Below, piece by piece: positions 36,091 through 44,143 of a stretch of DNA of 64,000 nucleotides. A model generated the notes under the pieces. The model worked only from the letters and a program-made list of their open reading frames with translations, searched no databases and had not been told where the DNA came from. Source of the stretch: Gemmata massiliana (GTDB lineage: Bacteria > Planctomycetota > Planctomycetia > Gemmatales > Gemmataceae); assembly GCA_000531095.1 (NCBI GenBank), contig HG799467.1, positions 362,421 to 426,420 of the forward strand, given 5' to 3'. The position numbers and the translations under genes are program-made. How positions within the stretch are numbered: the first letter of the stretch is position 1; every line of letters starts with the position of its first letter.

Positions 36091-36936
36091 ATGTCGTTTC
36101 ACACACGGCTCGACCGGCGAGCGTTCCTGGGCGCGGCAATCGCTTCCGCCGTGGGCGTGCCGGGCGCCGCACTCGCTCAACAGAACCTGGGCGAAAAGAA
36201 AATCGTCCCGCTCGACCTGCCGCTCGACAACGCGGACGTGTGGACGCTGCACTTCCGCTACAAGCCGCCGCGGATCGTCACACTCGACGGGTTCGACAAG
36301 GACGGCAAGCGGGCGAAGCAGGTCGTTTGGTACATGTGGTACCAAGTGTACAACGCGCCGCGCAAGCCGCGCGAGGCCGACCCGAACAAGCCCGACGTGC
36401 TCGCCAAGGCCGAACCGGTTACGTTCATGCCCGAGTTCGAGCTGGTTACCAAGGACTTGAACACCGCGCACCTCGACGAGCCGCAACCGCACATTTTTGA
36501 GCAGGTGCGCAAGATCGAGGACACGACCATCGGGAAGGATTTCCCCAACGGCGTTCAGAACCTCCAGTCCACGATCTCGATCTCGAAGCGCCCGATCCCA
36601 CCGACCCTGCCCGACGCGGTGCCGCGCGTGGTGTCCGGGGTCGCGATCTGGACCGATATGGCCGAGGTCGCGCCGAAGACGAACAAGTTCAGCGTGTACA
36701 TCACGGGGCTGTCGAACGGCTTAGCGAAGGAAGAGTTGCGCACGGGCGAGGTTCTGATCAAACGGAAGACACTCCAGATCAACTTCGTCCGCCCGACCGA
36801 CGACCGCCAGCCGGTGATTACCGACATCCGCCCGGACGACGCGAACGGACCGGCCGAGCAGTGGATCTACCGAACGAGTTCCGTTGTGAAGGCCGTGGGT
36901 CGGCCGATGCCGAAGCTCCCGCCGCCGCCCCAGTAA
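36091..36936 (+). CDS. Tat-exported hypothetical protein
   Basis: 281 residues. The signal is LDRRAFLGAAIASAVGVPGA, with the twin arginines before a short hydrophobic core and cleavage likely after ALA. The mature part is beta-rich (VWTLHFRYKPPRIVTLDG, VWYMWYQVYNAPRKP) and acidic, ending in MPKLPPPPQ. No enzyme motif is visible. The ATG at 36091 follows GGGG. An intrinsic terminator follows 20 bases after the stop. The protein is probably periplasmic and folded before export. Confidence 0.75.
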   Translation: MSFHTRLDRRAFLGAAIASAVGVPGAALAQQNLGEKKIVPLDLPLDNADVWTLHFRYKPPRIVTLDGFDKDGKRAKQVVWYMWYQVYNAPRKPREADPNKPDVLAKAEPVTFMPEFELVTKDLNTAHLDEPQPHIFEQVRKIEDTTIGKDFPNGVQNLQSTISISKRPIPPTLPDAVPRVVSGVAIWTDMAEVAPKTNKFSVYITGLSNGLAKEELRTGEVLIKRKTLQINFVRPTDDRQPVITDIRPDDANGPAEQWIYRTSSVVKAVGRPMPKLPPPPQ

Positions 36937-36955
36937 GTGGTAAAGGGTTTTCGCG

Positions 36956-36992
36956 AGCGGGGCGCACGAAATGTGCGCCCCGCTTTGTTTTT
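36956..36992 (+). terminator. intrinsic terminator
   Basis: A 12-bp perfect stem (AGCGGGGCGCAC with its complement) around a gaaat loop is followed by TTGTTTTT. It is 20 bases after the stop of the Tat-exported protein gene and before plsY. Confidence 0.85.
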
Positions 36993-37060
36993 GTGCGCGT
37001 GTGGTTCCTACAGTGAGGGTGACGTTTAAAAACATTCCACTGACTGCAGTTTGGCCCGCC

Positions 37061-38281
37061 ATGTCGCCGTCCGTTGCCGCTCTCGTTCCGCTCGTCGTTG
37101 CGTATCTGGTTGGTGCCCTCCCATTCGGTTACCTCGTGGGCCGCGCCCGCGGGGTGAACCTCTTTCACGCCGGGAGCGGGAACATCGGCGCCACGAACGC
37201 GGCCCGCGTGCTCGGCCGGTCGTTCGGTGTGCTCGTTTTCGTGCTCGATTTCCTGAAGGGCGTCGTTCCGGTTGCGGCGGCGGTGCCGCTGGCGAACGCG
37301 CTCGATGCGGGAGCGGCGACTGCGTTCGGCGCGCCGGACGTGGTGCGAGTTGGTGCCGCGGCGCTCGCGTTCCTCGGGCACTTGTTCCCGGTGTACCTGG
37401 GGTTTCGTGGAGGGAAGGGCGTTGCGACGGGGGCCGGAACCGTGTTCGTCCTCGTGCCGATCCCGGCCGCGCTCTCGATACTAACGTGGGTGGTTGTGCT
37501 GTTCGCGTCGCGCTTCGTGTCGCTCGCGTCGCTCGCGGCGGGCACGGTTCTGGTGGCCGCGCACCTCGTGAGCGCCCCGGCACCCTTCGGTGAAAACGCG
37601 CTGCCGATCACCCTCTACCTCGTCATTGGCACCGCGCTGGTTTTTGTGAAGCACCGGGCCAACGTGAAGCGGCTGCTCGCGGGGACCGAGAACGCGGTGG
37701 GGGAGTTTTCGATGCGACAGCCCGTTTTGCGGAGCATCCACGTACTCGCGCTCGGACTCTGGTTCGGGGGCGCTGCGTTCTTCAACTTCGGTACTGCAAC
37801 GGCCATCTTCGCGTCGTTCAAAGAGGTGGTGAACGCGGGACCGTCGGACCGGACAGCGCACCAGGTCATTATCCCGGCCGACGCGCCACAAGAGCAGAAG
37901 AACGCGCTCGCGAGCGCGCTGGCCGGGTCCGCGGTCGGACCGGTGTTCCCGCGATACTTCGCGATGCAAGCCGTGTGTAGTGTGATCGCGCTACTCACGG
38001 CCCTGAGCTGGTGGAAACTCGGTGGCGTTCACCGCTGGCGCGTGCTCGTAATTGCGTTCGCGCTCGCGACCGTCGCAGTAGCATGGCCGATTTCGGACGA
38101 AGTGACCCGGCTGCGATTGTTGCGCTTTAACCCTGATAGTGCGATTGCCGACACTGCGAAGGCCGGCTTCGCGTCGTGGCACCTGGTCAGCTTGGGGCTG
38201 AGTTTTGTGACCGTGAGCGCCGCGGGTGTGGCGCTTGCACTCGCGGGGCGACTGCCGGCTGACGCAAAATCCGCTGTGTGA
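37061..38281 (+). CDS. plsY: PlsY glycerol-3-phosphate acyltransferase fused to a C-terminal DUF4149 domain
   Basis: 406 residues. The PlsY core has GSGNIGATNAARVLG (residues about 38-52) and GHLFPVYLGFRGGKGVATGA (about 107-126), with five or so membrane helices. PlsY transfers acyl from acyl-phosphate to glycerol-3-phosphate in membrane phospholipid synthesis. From about residue 230 a second membrane module appears (LALGLWFGGAAFFNFGTATA, VFPRYFAMQAVCSVIALL) with the DUF4149 pattern. Typical stand-alone PlsY is about 200 residues, so the doubled length is a fusion. The frame is open throughout. The ATG at 37061 begins right at the first helix; no strong ribosome site is seen. Confidence 0.88.
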   Translation: MSPSVAALVPLVVAYLVGALPFGYLVGRARGVNLFHAGSGNIGATNAARVLGRSFGVLVFVLDFLKGVVPVAAAVPLANALDAGAATAFGAPDVVRVGAAALAFLGHLFPVYLGFRGGKGVATGAGTVFVLVPIPAALSILTWVVVLFASRFVSLASLAAGTVLVAAHLVSAPAPFGENALPITLYLVIGTALVFVKHRANVKRLLAGTENAVGEFSMRQPVLRSIHVLALGLWFGGAAFFNFGTATAIFASFKEVVNAGPSDRTAHQVIIPADAPQEQKNALASALAGSAVGPVFPRYFAMQAVCSVIALLTALSWWKLGGVHRWRVLVIAFALATVAVAWPISDEVTRLRLLRFNPDSAIADTAKAGFASWHLVSLGLSFVTVSAAGVALALAGRLPADAKSAV

Positions 38282-38291
38282 GGTGCGAGCC

Positions 38292-38657
38292 TTGAACTAC
38301 GACACGGCGATCCTCGTCATGTGCGTAACGGCTGTGGGCGCCGTAGCGTGCGTTGTCAACGGGCTGCGTTCGGGGCAAAAACTGGTGGTGTTGGTTGGCA
38401 CGGTGGCCCTGGCTGTTCAGGTCTTTTGTCCGCCCTGCGTCTTCCCGGACGGGACGACCGCGCGACGGTGGATGCCGGCGGACCTCAGATACTCACCGAA
38501 CCGCGGGGCGCCCTGGGTTGATGCCGGTTGGCAAGCGATCTGGCTGACCGTTACCGTCACGGCGACGGTGGGTGCGTGTGTTTGGCTCGAGTGGCGTTAC
38601 AAGGGCCAACAGCCCGGTGACCAACAAACGAGAAACCAAGGTAGTGCTGAAGGGTAA
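38292..38657 (+). CDS. small membrane protein, likely TTG start
   Basis: 121 residues from TTG 38292, preceded by GAGG eight bases upstream and ten bases after the plsY stop. Hydrophobic segments are DTAILVMCVTAVGAVACVV, KLVVLVGTVALAVQVF and AIWLTVTVTATVGACVWL. A Cys-Pro-Pro-Cys pair (FCPPCVFPDG) follows the second. The C-terminus is hydrophilic. Close spacing suggests cotranscription with plsY. No family recognised. Confidence 0.6.
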   Translation: MNYDTAILVMCVTAVGAVACVVNGLRSGQKLVVLVGTVALAVQVFCPPCVFPDGTTARRWMPADLRYSPNRGAPWVDAGWQAIWLTVTVTATVGACVWLEWRYKGQQPGDQQTRNQGSAEG

Positions 38658-38736
38658 GTTCCTCCGACCACCTCCAAATATGGCGTCGGGGGCAGTCTCG
38701 CCCGCATCAACTACGGCATGCCGTGGGCACGTTCGG

Positions 38737-39789
38737 TTAGAGGCGGTGTAGCGCTTTCCGCACGTTCACTTCGGGATCGATTTCGCCCGTTCCGCACAGG
38801 TGGGCCGCGAGTTGGTCGGCAAAGAACGGCGCGAGCAGCGACCCCTTCGAGCCGAGCCCGTTGAAGTACGCCAGTTGCGGGTGCTCCGGGTGCCGGCCCA
38901 GCACGGGAAGCCCCGCATCAATCACGGGGCGCACTGCGGCGTGGTGTTCGAGCACTTCAAACGGTAACCGCAGGAACGCGCGCAAGCGCGACTCGATCTC
39001 CGCCCGCCCCTCCGCTGTGGGGCGCGAATCGAGCGGTTCCCAGGTATAAGTCGCTCCAACGCGGAATACCTCGTCGCCGATTGGGGCGAGCCAGATCCCT
39101 CGGTGAATCACGCGGTTCTCTGCGAGCCCGGGGACGCGCACGGTGAGGATTTCGCCCTTAGCCGCGTTGAACTTGATGGACCCGAACCACGGGTCCGTAC
39201 CCGCATCGAACCCGCGACAGAAGACGACCGTTTGCGCCTCGACGGAAAGGGCCGGCACCCGCGCGCCGGTCGCCGTGAGTTCGAGGTCGTGTGGAGATAG
39301 GCCCGCGGTGCGGTAGACGTCGCGGGCGCGAAAGTGCGTGCGGCAAGCGTCGAGGTATCGCGGAACGTCGAGTCGAGCTGCGTCGGGCATCGAGAATCCG
39401 CCGAGGGGCGCGTCGAACCACTCCGCGTTGATGTCGGTTGCCGGTTCAACAAGCCCCAGCAGAAGGCCACCGGACCGGCGCTGGTACTCGGCCTGTTCTT
39501 GGGCGTCGATGAAAAGGCGTAGCGCCGGGCGCTGGTGGAAGAAGCGGTCGCCGAGTTCGCTTTCACGCGACCGATAGAACGTGACCGCGTTGGGGAACAA
39601 GTCCGCCCATCGCCACGACTTCGCGATGCGTTTGCCGGTCGCGGGGGTCATCAGCCCGGCCGCGATGCGCGACGACGAATGGCCGTTTTCGCGGTCCACG
39701 ACGAACACGCTGCGCCCGCGCTGGAGCAGGCGCCAGGCCAGCGTGGTGCCGGCTATACCCTGCCCGATGATGAGGAAATCGACGCGCAC
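38737..39789 (-). CDS. FAD-dependent oxidoreductase of the DAO family
   Basis: 350 residues. The FAD-binding motif is DFLIIGQGIAGTTLAWRLL at residues about 4-22, followed by VVDRENG. The family end has YFNGLGSKGSLLAPFFADQL, the Gly-rich C-terminal FAD contact. It resembles glycine/amine oxidases and the oxidase half of MnmC. The substrate is probably an amine or amino acid; without the methyltransferase half it is not a complete MnmC. The GTG at 39789 starts nine bases after the stop of the small Cys-rich gene. Order on the minus strand: rnc, small protein, oxidase. Confidence 0.82.
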   Translation of the reverse strand: MRVDFLIIGQGIAGTTLAWRLLQRGRSVFVVDRENGHSSSRIAAGLMTPATGKRIAKSWRWADLFPNAVTFYRSRESELGDRFFHQRPALRLFIDAQEQAEYQRRSGGLLLGLVEPATDINAEWFDAPLGGFSMPDAARLDVPRYLDACRTHFRARDVYRTAGLSPHDLELTATGARVPALSVEAQTVVFCRGFDAGTDPWFGSIKFNAAKGEILTVRVPGLAENRVIHRGIWLAPIGDEVFRVGATYTWEPLDSRPTAEGRAEIESRLRAFLRLPFEVLEHHAAVRPVIDAGLPVLGRHPEHPQLAYFNGLGSKGSLLAPFFADQLAAHLCGTGEIDPEVNVRKALHRL

Positions 39790-39798
39790 AGATATGAA

Positions 39799-40095
39799 CT
39801 ACGAAAGGCGGAGTTCGGCTTCGAGATCTGTTCGTCGGGCAAGCGCGCGGTCGCGCCCGCCGCGGTTGAGTTCGTAAATACCGGGTGCTTCAAGAGTTTC
39901 GCCCGCGGTGAGTCGGCACTGAGCACGCTTTGTGACCGCGAGGGCGAGCAGAGGCTGCAAACACTCGGCGCAACCCAAACTGTACGTTTTCAGTTCTTTT
40001 GTGGTGCCGTCGCTCCACTTCGCGGCGATCTTGTACACCGCCGGAGCGTTACAACCCGGTGCGTAACATAGCACCGGGTACTGCGACATTGGCAT
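39799..40095 (-). CDS. small Cys-containing protein
   Basis: 98 residues (ATG 40095, or ATG 40089 two codons on). Cys pairs YPVLCYAPGCNAPAVYK and YSLGCAECLQPLL suggest a zinc ribbon. It lies between rnc (10-base gap) and the oxidase (nine-base gap), so all three are probably one transcript. No function is assigned; it may be a structural zinc protein. Confidence 0.65.
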   Translation of the reverse strand: MPMSQYPVLCYAPGCNAPAVYKIAAKWSDGTTKELKTYSLGCAECLQPLLALAVTKRAQCRLTAGETLEAPGIYELNRGGRDRALARRTDLEAELRLS

Positions 40096-40105
40096 AGATG
40101 AGCTT

Positions 40106-40840
40106 TCAGGCCGGCGGGAACGGGAGCGGTTCGCCGTGAATGTGAGCCAGCGCGTTCATCGCGGCCTTGAGTTCGGCTTCCTTCTTGGTGCTCCCCCAAG
40201 CTGGGGGGAACCGCTCGTCGTGGACCTGCGCCGCGACCTTGAAGCACTTGTTGTTATCCGGCCCCTGCTCGTCGAGGAGGAAATACCGCGGGGTGTCGCC
40301 GTACTCGCGCTGCGTCACGGTTTGCAACTGCGACTTGGCGTTCGAGGAGATGGCGTCCCGGGCCACGCGCTCGATCTCGGGCGTGATGAACCGCAGGATG
40401 AACTCGCGGGCCGCGCCCCAGCCGCCATCGAGGAAGATGGCCGCGACGAGCGACTCGAAGACGTTGGCGAGAATGTTCAGCGGCATCTCGCCGTGGGTGT
40501 GGACCCCCCGGCCGAGGAACAGGAAGTCGCCGAGGCCGATTTCCTGGCTGAACCGCGCACAGGTTTTACGGCTGACGACGGCGGACTTCACTTTCGTGAG
40601 GTCGCCTTCCTGGTATTCGGGGAACCGCTGGTAGAGTTGCTCGCAGGTGACCAACCCCAGCACGCTGTCGCCGAGGAACTCCAGTCGCTCGTTGGACGCC
40701 GCCCGCGTGTTCGCACTGGACGTGTGCGTGAGGGCCGACCGGAGCAGTTCCGGCTTCAAAAACCGGTACCCGATCGCTTCCTGGCAATTTTCGAGGACCG
40801 TGCGTTCCCGGTTATTAGTGAGTGTGTCCGAAGGAGGCAT
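40106..40840 (-). CDS. rnc: ribonuclease III
   Basis: 244 residues. The catalytic signature is NERLEFLGDSVLGLV (residues about 49-63), with a second acidic site in NVFESLVAAIFLDGGWG. The dsRNA-binding domain follows, with QTVTQREYGDTPRYFL and KKEAELKAAMNALAHI. It cleaves double-stranded RNA in rRNA and mRNA processing. ATG 40840 was chosen for its AAGGAGG upstream. It heads a three-gene minus-strand run with the small Cys protein and the FAD oxidase. The length fits the family (about 230-250). Confidence 0.93.
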   Translation of the reverse strand: MPPSDTLTNNRERTVLENCQEAIGYRFLKPELLRSALTHTSSANTRAASNERLEFLGDSVLGLVTCEQLYQRFPEYQEGDLTKVKSAVVSRKTCARFSQEIGLGDFLFLGRGVHTHGEMPLNILANVFESLVAAIFLDGGWGAAREFILRFITPEIERVARDAISSNAKSQLQTVTQREYGDTPRYFLLDEQGPDNNKCFKVAAQVHDERFPPAWGSTKKEAELKAAMNALAHIHGEPLPFPPA

Positions 40841-41063
40841 GATAACGGGTATATAAATGCGGGCGGGCAAATAAAGATCGATGTCAGACAGCCTACCAGC
40901 GCGCCCGGGGTGAGTCAACGCAGAGGCCATACGCGGATTTATTATTGCTTATGTTTGTTATCTGAGTTGCGAATGCGTCTTGCTTTTTCGGGTCGACTAC
41001 TGACATTGCGGCCGTACCGCGGGGCACTACATTTGAGCGTTTTTCTGCCCTGCGAGGAGTGCA

Positions 41064-41621
41064 ATGCCCATTATCGTGGAGAGCCGCCGAAAGAAGCCCG
41101 CCACTCTCGCGAAGTTGTGGCCCGGCGCGACCATTGTTGACGTCACGTCGAAGGGGCCGGCGCCGTGGGTGCGGTTCAGCCCGTTCTTCCCGCACGGCGG
41201 AATCCCGATTCCGAACAGCCCTCAACAAACTGCCGCCTCGGTGGAAGGGTTATGGCAAGGGCTGAAAGTGTTTGAAAAGGAGGACATCGACCCATCGAAG
41301 TGGGCGATCACTACCATGCGCGGCATCAAGCGGGCAGGAAGAAGCCGCGGGGCCGTGCGCGGACATCGATTCGGCATAAGTGGCGCTGATTTAATCGGTT
41401 ACCGCGATGCACGATTCCGAATTTATTTGCCCGCGTACCGGTGGGTACTGGAGAACCGGCTGACGCGGGAACTGGAGCAACTTCGCACGGCCGCGAACGA
41501 CGGGACCGTCGTATTACTCGACTACGAGACGAACGCGGACGTCGAAGACCTGACGAACCCGCTCTCGCACGCGGCCCTCGTAAAGCATTACCTCGAAGGC
41601 ACTTGGCCCACGTCAAGTTAG
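41064..41621 (+). CDS. conserved hypothetical protein, paralogue of the 14065-14598 gene
   Basis: 185 residues; the ATG at 41064 follows GCGAGGAG. Shared motifs with the other copy are HGGIPIP, SVEGLWQGLKVF, IYLPAYRWVLENRL and PLSHAALVKHYLEG. The middle contains a basic stretch (IKRAGRSRGAVRGHRFGIS). The two copies are about 27 kb apart. No signal peptide or membrane segment. Function unknown. Confidence 0.75.
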   Translation: MPIIVESRRKKPATLAKLWPGATIVDVTSKGPAPWVRFSPFFPHGGIPIPNSPQQTAASVEGLWQGLKVFEKEDIDPSKWAITTMRGIKRAGRSRGAVRGHRFGISGADLIGYRDARFRIYLPAYRWVLENRLTRELEQLRTAANDGTVVLLDYETNADVEDLTNPLSHAALVKHYLEGTWPTSS

Positions 41622-41644
41622 GCTACGCTTTTGGTCGCGGTCGA

Positions 41645-42460
41645 TTAACTGCCCAACGACTCAACAGGCGAGATTCGGGCGGCTTCGTGCCCCGCCCACT
41701 GGTGCGACGACACAACACTGGCCGTCCACTCTGGTCGGGTACGACGGGCGTATTCCAGCAGAGCGGCCAACCGGAAATCCCGTCCCCGCGCCTTCGGATT
41801 CATGATGATCCCGCCTTCGGGCACTTCGTAGCTGATGCGCCAGCGCTTGTCGTACAATCGCTCCGCCTCGCGGACCGCTTCGGTGAACGCCGCTTGGTCC
41901 GCGGTGAAAATCGCTCTCACCGCGTCGCTGTAGGCTTGGTACGTCTTGCTCAGGTGTGCGGTCGGCAATCGCCGCTCGAGTCGGCCGTCGAGGAGGGCCT
42001 CCCAGTCCGGGTGTGGGGTCCGGGTGCGGAGCCAGTTGAGAAGGCACGCATCGCCAAGCATAAACGGGTAATCAATCCACCAACCGGTCAGATCTTCGGG
42101 CACCGGGAATTGGGCAATGAGTTCCGCGTCAAAGGTTCCGTCGAGGAGGTAGACGAACCAGGCCGCGTGATGGAACGGGAACGTGGAAGGCGCGCCCGGA
42201 AAACGCTGCCGAACCGCAACAGCGTCGCGGGCGACCGCCACGATCTGACGAGCGGGTTCGGTGTGATCGCCGATCCCGTTCTGCCACCGAACTTGAAGTG
42301 CGATGACCAGGGCGCTTGCAGTGAACTGCAACCGGAAGAGGTGTTCGGCGGCCCCGGCTTCGTCGGACGGCTGCGGGATTGCTCGTAACGATTCGATCGC
42401 ACGAGTCGCGAATTGCTCCTGCTCGCGCACAAGTGTGCTCGGACGCGCCGGCTTACCCAT
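41645..42460 (-). CDS. hypothetical protein
   Basis: 271 residues from the ATG at 42460, with GAGGGGG right upstream. The sequence is helical with aromatic stretches (FPFHHAAWFVYLLDGTFDAE, EDLTGWWIDYPFMLGDACLL). The C-terminal third contains SYEVPEGGIIMNPKARGRDF. No recognised domain, signal peptide or transmembrane segment. It is convergent with the preceding family gene (23-base gap). Confidence 0.65.
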   Translation of the reverse strand: MGKPARPSTLVREQEQFATRAIESLRAIPQPSDEAGAAEHLFRLQFTASALVIALQVRWQNGIGDHTEPARQIVAVARDAVAVRQRFPGAPSTFPFHHAAWFVYLLDGTFDAELIAQFPVPEDLTGWWIDYPFMLGDACLLNWLRTRTPHPDWEALLDGRLERRLPTAHLSKTYQAYSDAVRAIFTADQAAFTEAVREAERLYDKRWRISYEVPEGGIIMNPKARGRDFRLAALLEYARRTRPEWTASVVSSHQWAGHEAARISPVESLGS

Positions 42461-42628
42461 AACCCCCTCGCGCACAGAACCACGACTGTTCGGCTCGACG
42501 CCCCGTCGTGCGTCAATGCGCCCGCAGCGTAACAACAACCGGCAACCGCCGCAATGATCGGAGCGGGTGCCGGGGCGCGGGGCCAGTCAACGGCTCCGTT
42601 CGGAATGTGTAACCGTCACTTCCGCCGA

Positions 42629-43186
42629 TCAGGACATAGCGGGGAGTGGTCGTGTCATGCGCACGAGCGGGAGTGTTTCACCGTCGGGCAATTCCGTTGT
42701 GATTCTTTCGACGGGCGTGAAGCCCAGTGCCTGATAGAGTGGTTCGCCGGGCAACGTGGCCATGAGTTCCAGTGTGTGGAACCCGGACCGACCCGCATCG
42801 GACGCACAGCGATCGAACAACTGCCGGGCCAGTCCGCGTCGCGCCCACGCGGGGTGAACGAAGAACGCTCGAATTCGCGCCGGTTCGGTCGCGGGGTCTA
42901 AAAGCGGGTCGTCGGTTTCTTTCATTTGGTCGCCACCGTAGAGCGTCCGGCGCCGGCTCCATCCGCCCGCGGCGGCCAGTTCTCCATTTTCGCTTTCGAT
43001 AACGAAGTAGGTCTGATCCGCGATCAACTGCGTGTCAGGTCCGAACACGAACCGAAGCGCGCTCTCGATTTGTGCGGGGGTGTAGTAACCCGCGCTGAGC
43101 GCTCGCACCGATTGGTCGATGAGTTCGCACAAGCGGGGCAGGTCGGCGTGGGTCGCGGGCCTCAGTGGAAATGCGACGGTCCCCAC
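42629..43186 (-). CDS. GNAT-family N-acetyltransferase
   Basis: 185 residues. The fold is clear from RPATHADLPRLCELIDQSVR at the start, ARIRAFFVHPAWARRGLARQ as the acetyl-CoA binding segment and PLYQALGFTPVER near the end. The GTG start at 43186 has a perfect AGGAGG upstream. It transfers acetyl from acetyl-CoA to an amine; the substrate is not predictable. No cofactor-binding abnormality was seen. Confidence 0.85.
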   Translation of the reverse strand: MGTVAFPLRPATHADLPRLCELIDQSVRALSAGYYTPAQIESALRFVFGPDTQLIADQTYFVIESENGELAAAGGWSRRRTLYGGDQMKETDDPLLDPATEPARIRAFFVHPAWARRGLARQLFDRCASDAGRSGFHTLELMATLPGEPLYQALGFTPVERITTELPDGETLPLVRMTRPLPAMS

Positions 43187-43362
43187 AAGCGCCTCCTGGC
43201 GGTTTCAACACAACGCATCGAGCTACGGTACCCGAATGTTGTACTTGCTCGTCCACGGGCCGAAGCTGAGCTTTCTCAAAGAAATCGCTCGGGTGAAGAA
43301 CGGCTCGCGAGTCGTGGCCGTGAGATAGTGCCGGAAATGCTGGATTCAGTCCTGAAATGATC

Positions 43363-43971
43363 TCACCGGTTGTCCGTTTTGACCAAGAGTCGTGGAGCGC
43401 TCAGAACGGCGCGGGCATACCGGTCAGTGTCGATGTGCCAGTACAACTCCCTTTCCTCCAGTACGAATTCAAAGAAATTTAACTCGATGACTTCCCGTCC
43501 GTTCGGGAGTATCGGGTACGGCCCTCGGTCCCGGCGGACCGGTCCACAGAACAGCCCGGTGATCCCGCCAGCCGGTTCGAGTAATTCGCTGAATCGTTGC
43601 TAGACTGTTGGTTCCTCGAATATCAGGCTGATTGAATTCGTTCGTGCGGTGTAACTGAACAGCACGTATTCTCCACCGACGCGGACTGCGAGATCGATGA
43701 TCCCAATCGGTAGACATTCGAGCCCGGCGTCGGTCCACTCCGGCTTCAATTCATCGAACGGGTCGGCGTACCAGCGCGCCACCGCATCGGCGGGTAGCAA
43801 CATGGCAAGTTCGGCGAACACCGGTGATTCGGGAGAGAGCTGGCTGAGGTCCACGGCTGGTGCGTGCTGGCGACCGCGTCGGGCGGTGGGCCGGGCGCCA
43901 TTCAGCGCGATCAGAGCTTCACTTACCCGGGTAACTGGGTAGAAGAGTTCAAATGAGTATCGTTTGCCCAT
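43363..43971 (-). pseudogene. hypothetical gene interrupted by an in-frame TAG
   Basis: ATG 43971 opens a frame of 123 residues (MGKRYSFELFYPVTRVSEAL) ending at TAG 43600-43602 after ISLIFEEPTV. In the same frame beyond the TAG, 78 more protein-like residues follow: QRFSELLEPAGGITGLFCGP, then EVIEFNFFEFVLEERELYW, to a TGA at 43363-43365. Together this makes a coherent 202-residue reading. No family recognised. The unbroken look of both halves suggests a recent nonsense change or readthrough. Confidence 0.6.
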
Positions 43972-44087
43972 CCGCGTTCACCTTATACGTTCTGCCACTG
44001 TTGGTGCGGATTGACCACACGAATCTTACTCAATCCTGAGACCGACTGCCCAGATCCCGTTCCGACATGATAAGTGCTACAAAACGC

Positions 44088-44115
44088 GATCGGGGCGCCC
44101 AAAGGCGCCCCGATC
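44088..44115 (-). terminator. intrinsic terminator of the TolC-like gene
   Basis: A 12-bp perfect stem (GATCGGGGCGCC and complement) has a CAAA loop. On the minus strand it lies 28 bases after the TAA at 44144-44146. This position supports the frame-corrected end of the TolC-like gene. Confidence 0.75.
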
Positions 44116-44143
44116 TTCATTCACACTCGCTGTTGGCTCACAC

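Noticed and set aside
40190-40212. CCCCCAAGCTGGGGGG within rnc, resembling the stem of the hairpin at 10675
   Set aside because: The shared word is short and lies in a conserved coding region, so chance is adequate.
9238-43602. Genome-wide reassignment of TAG as a sense codon
   Set aside because: Normal genes in the window end in TAG (for example 41619-41621 and 51102-51104), so only local readthrough or mutation is considered.
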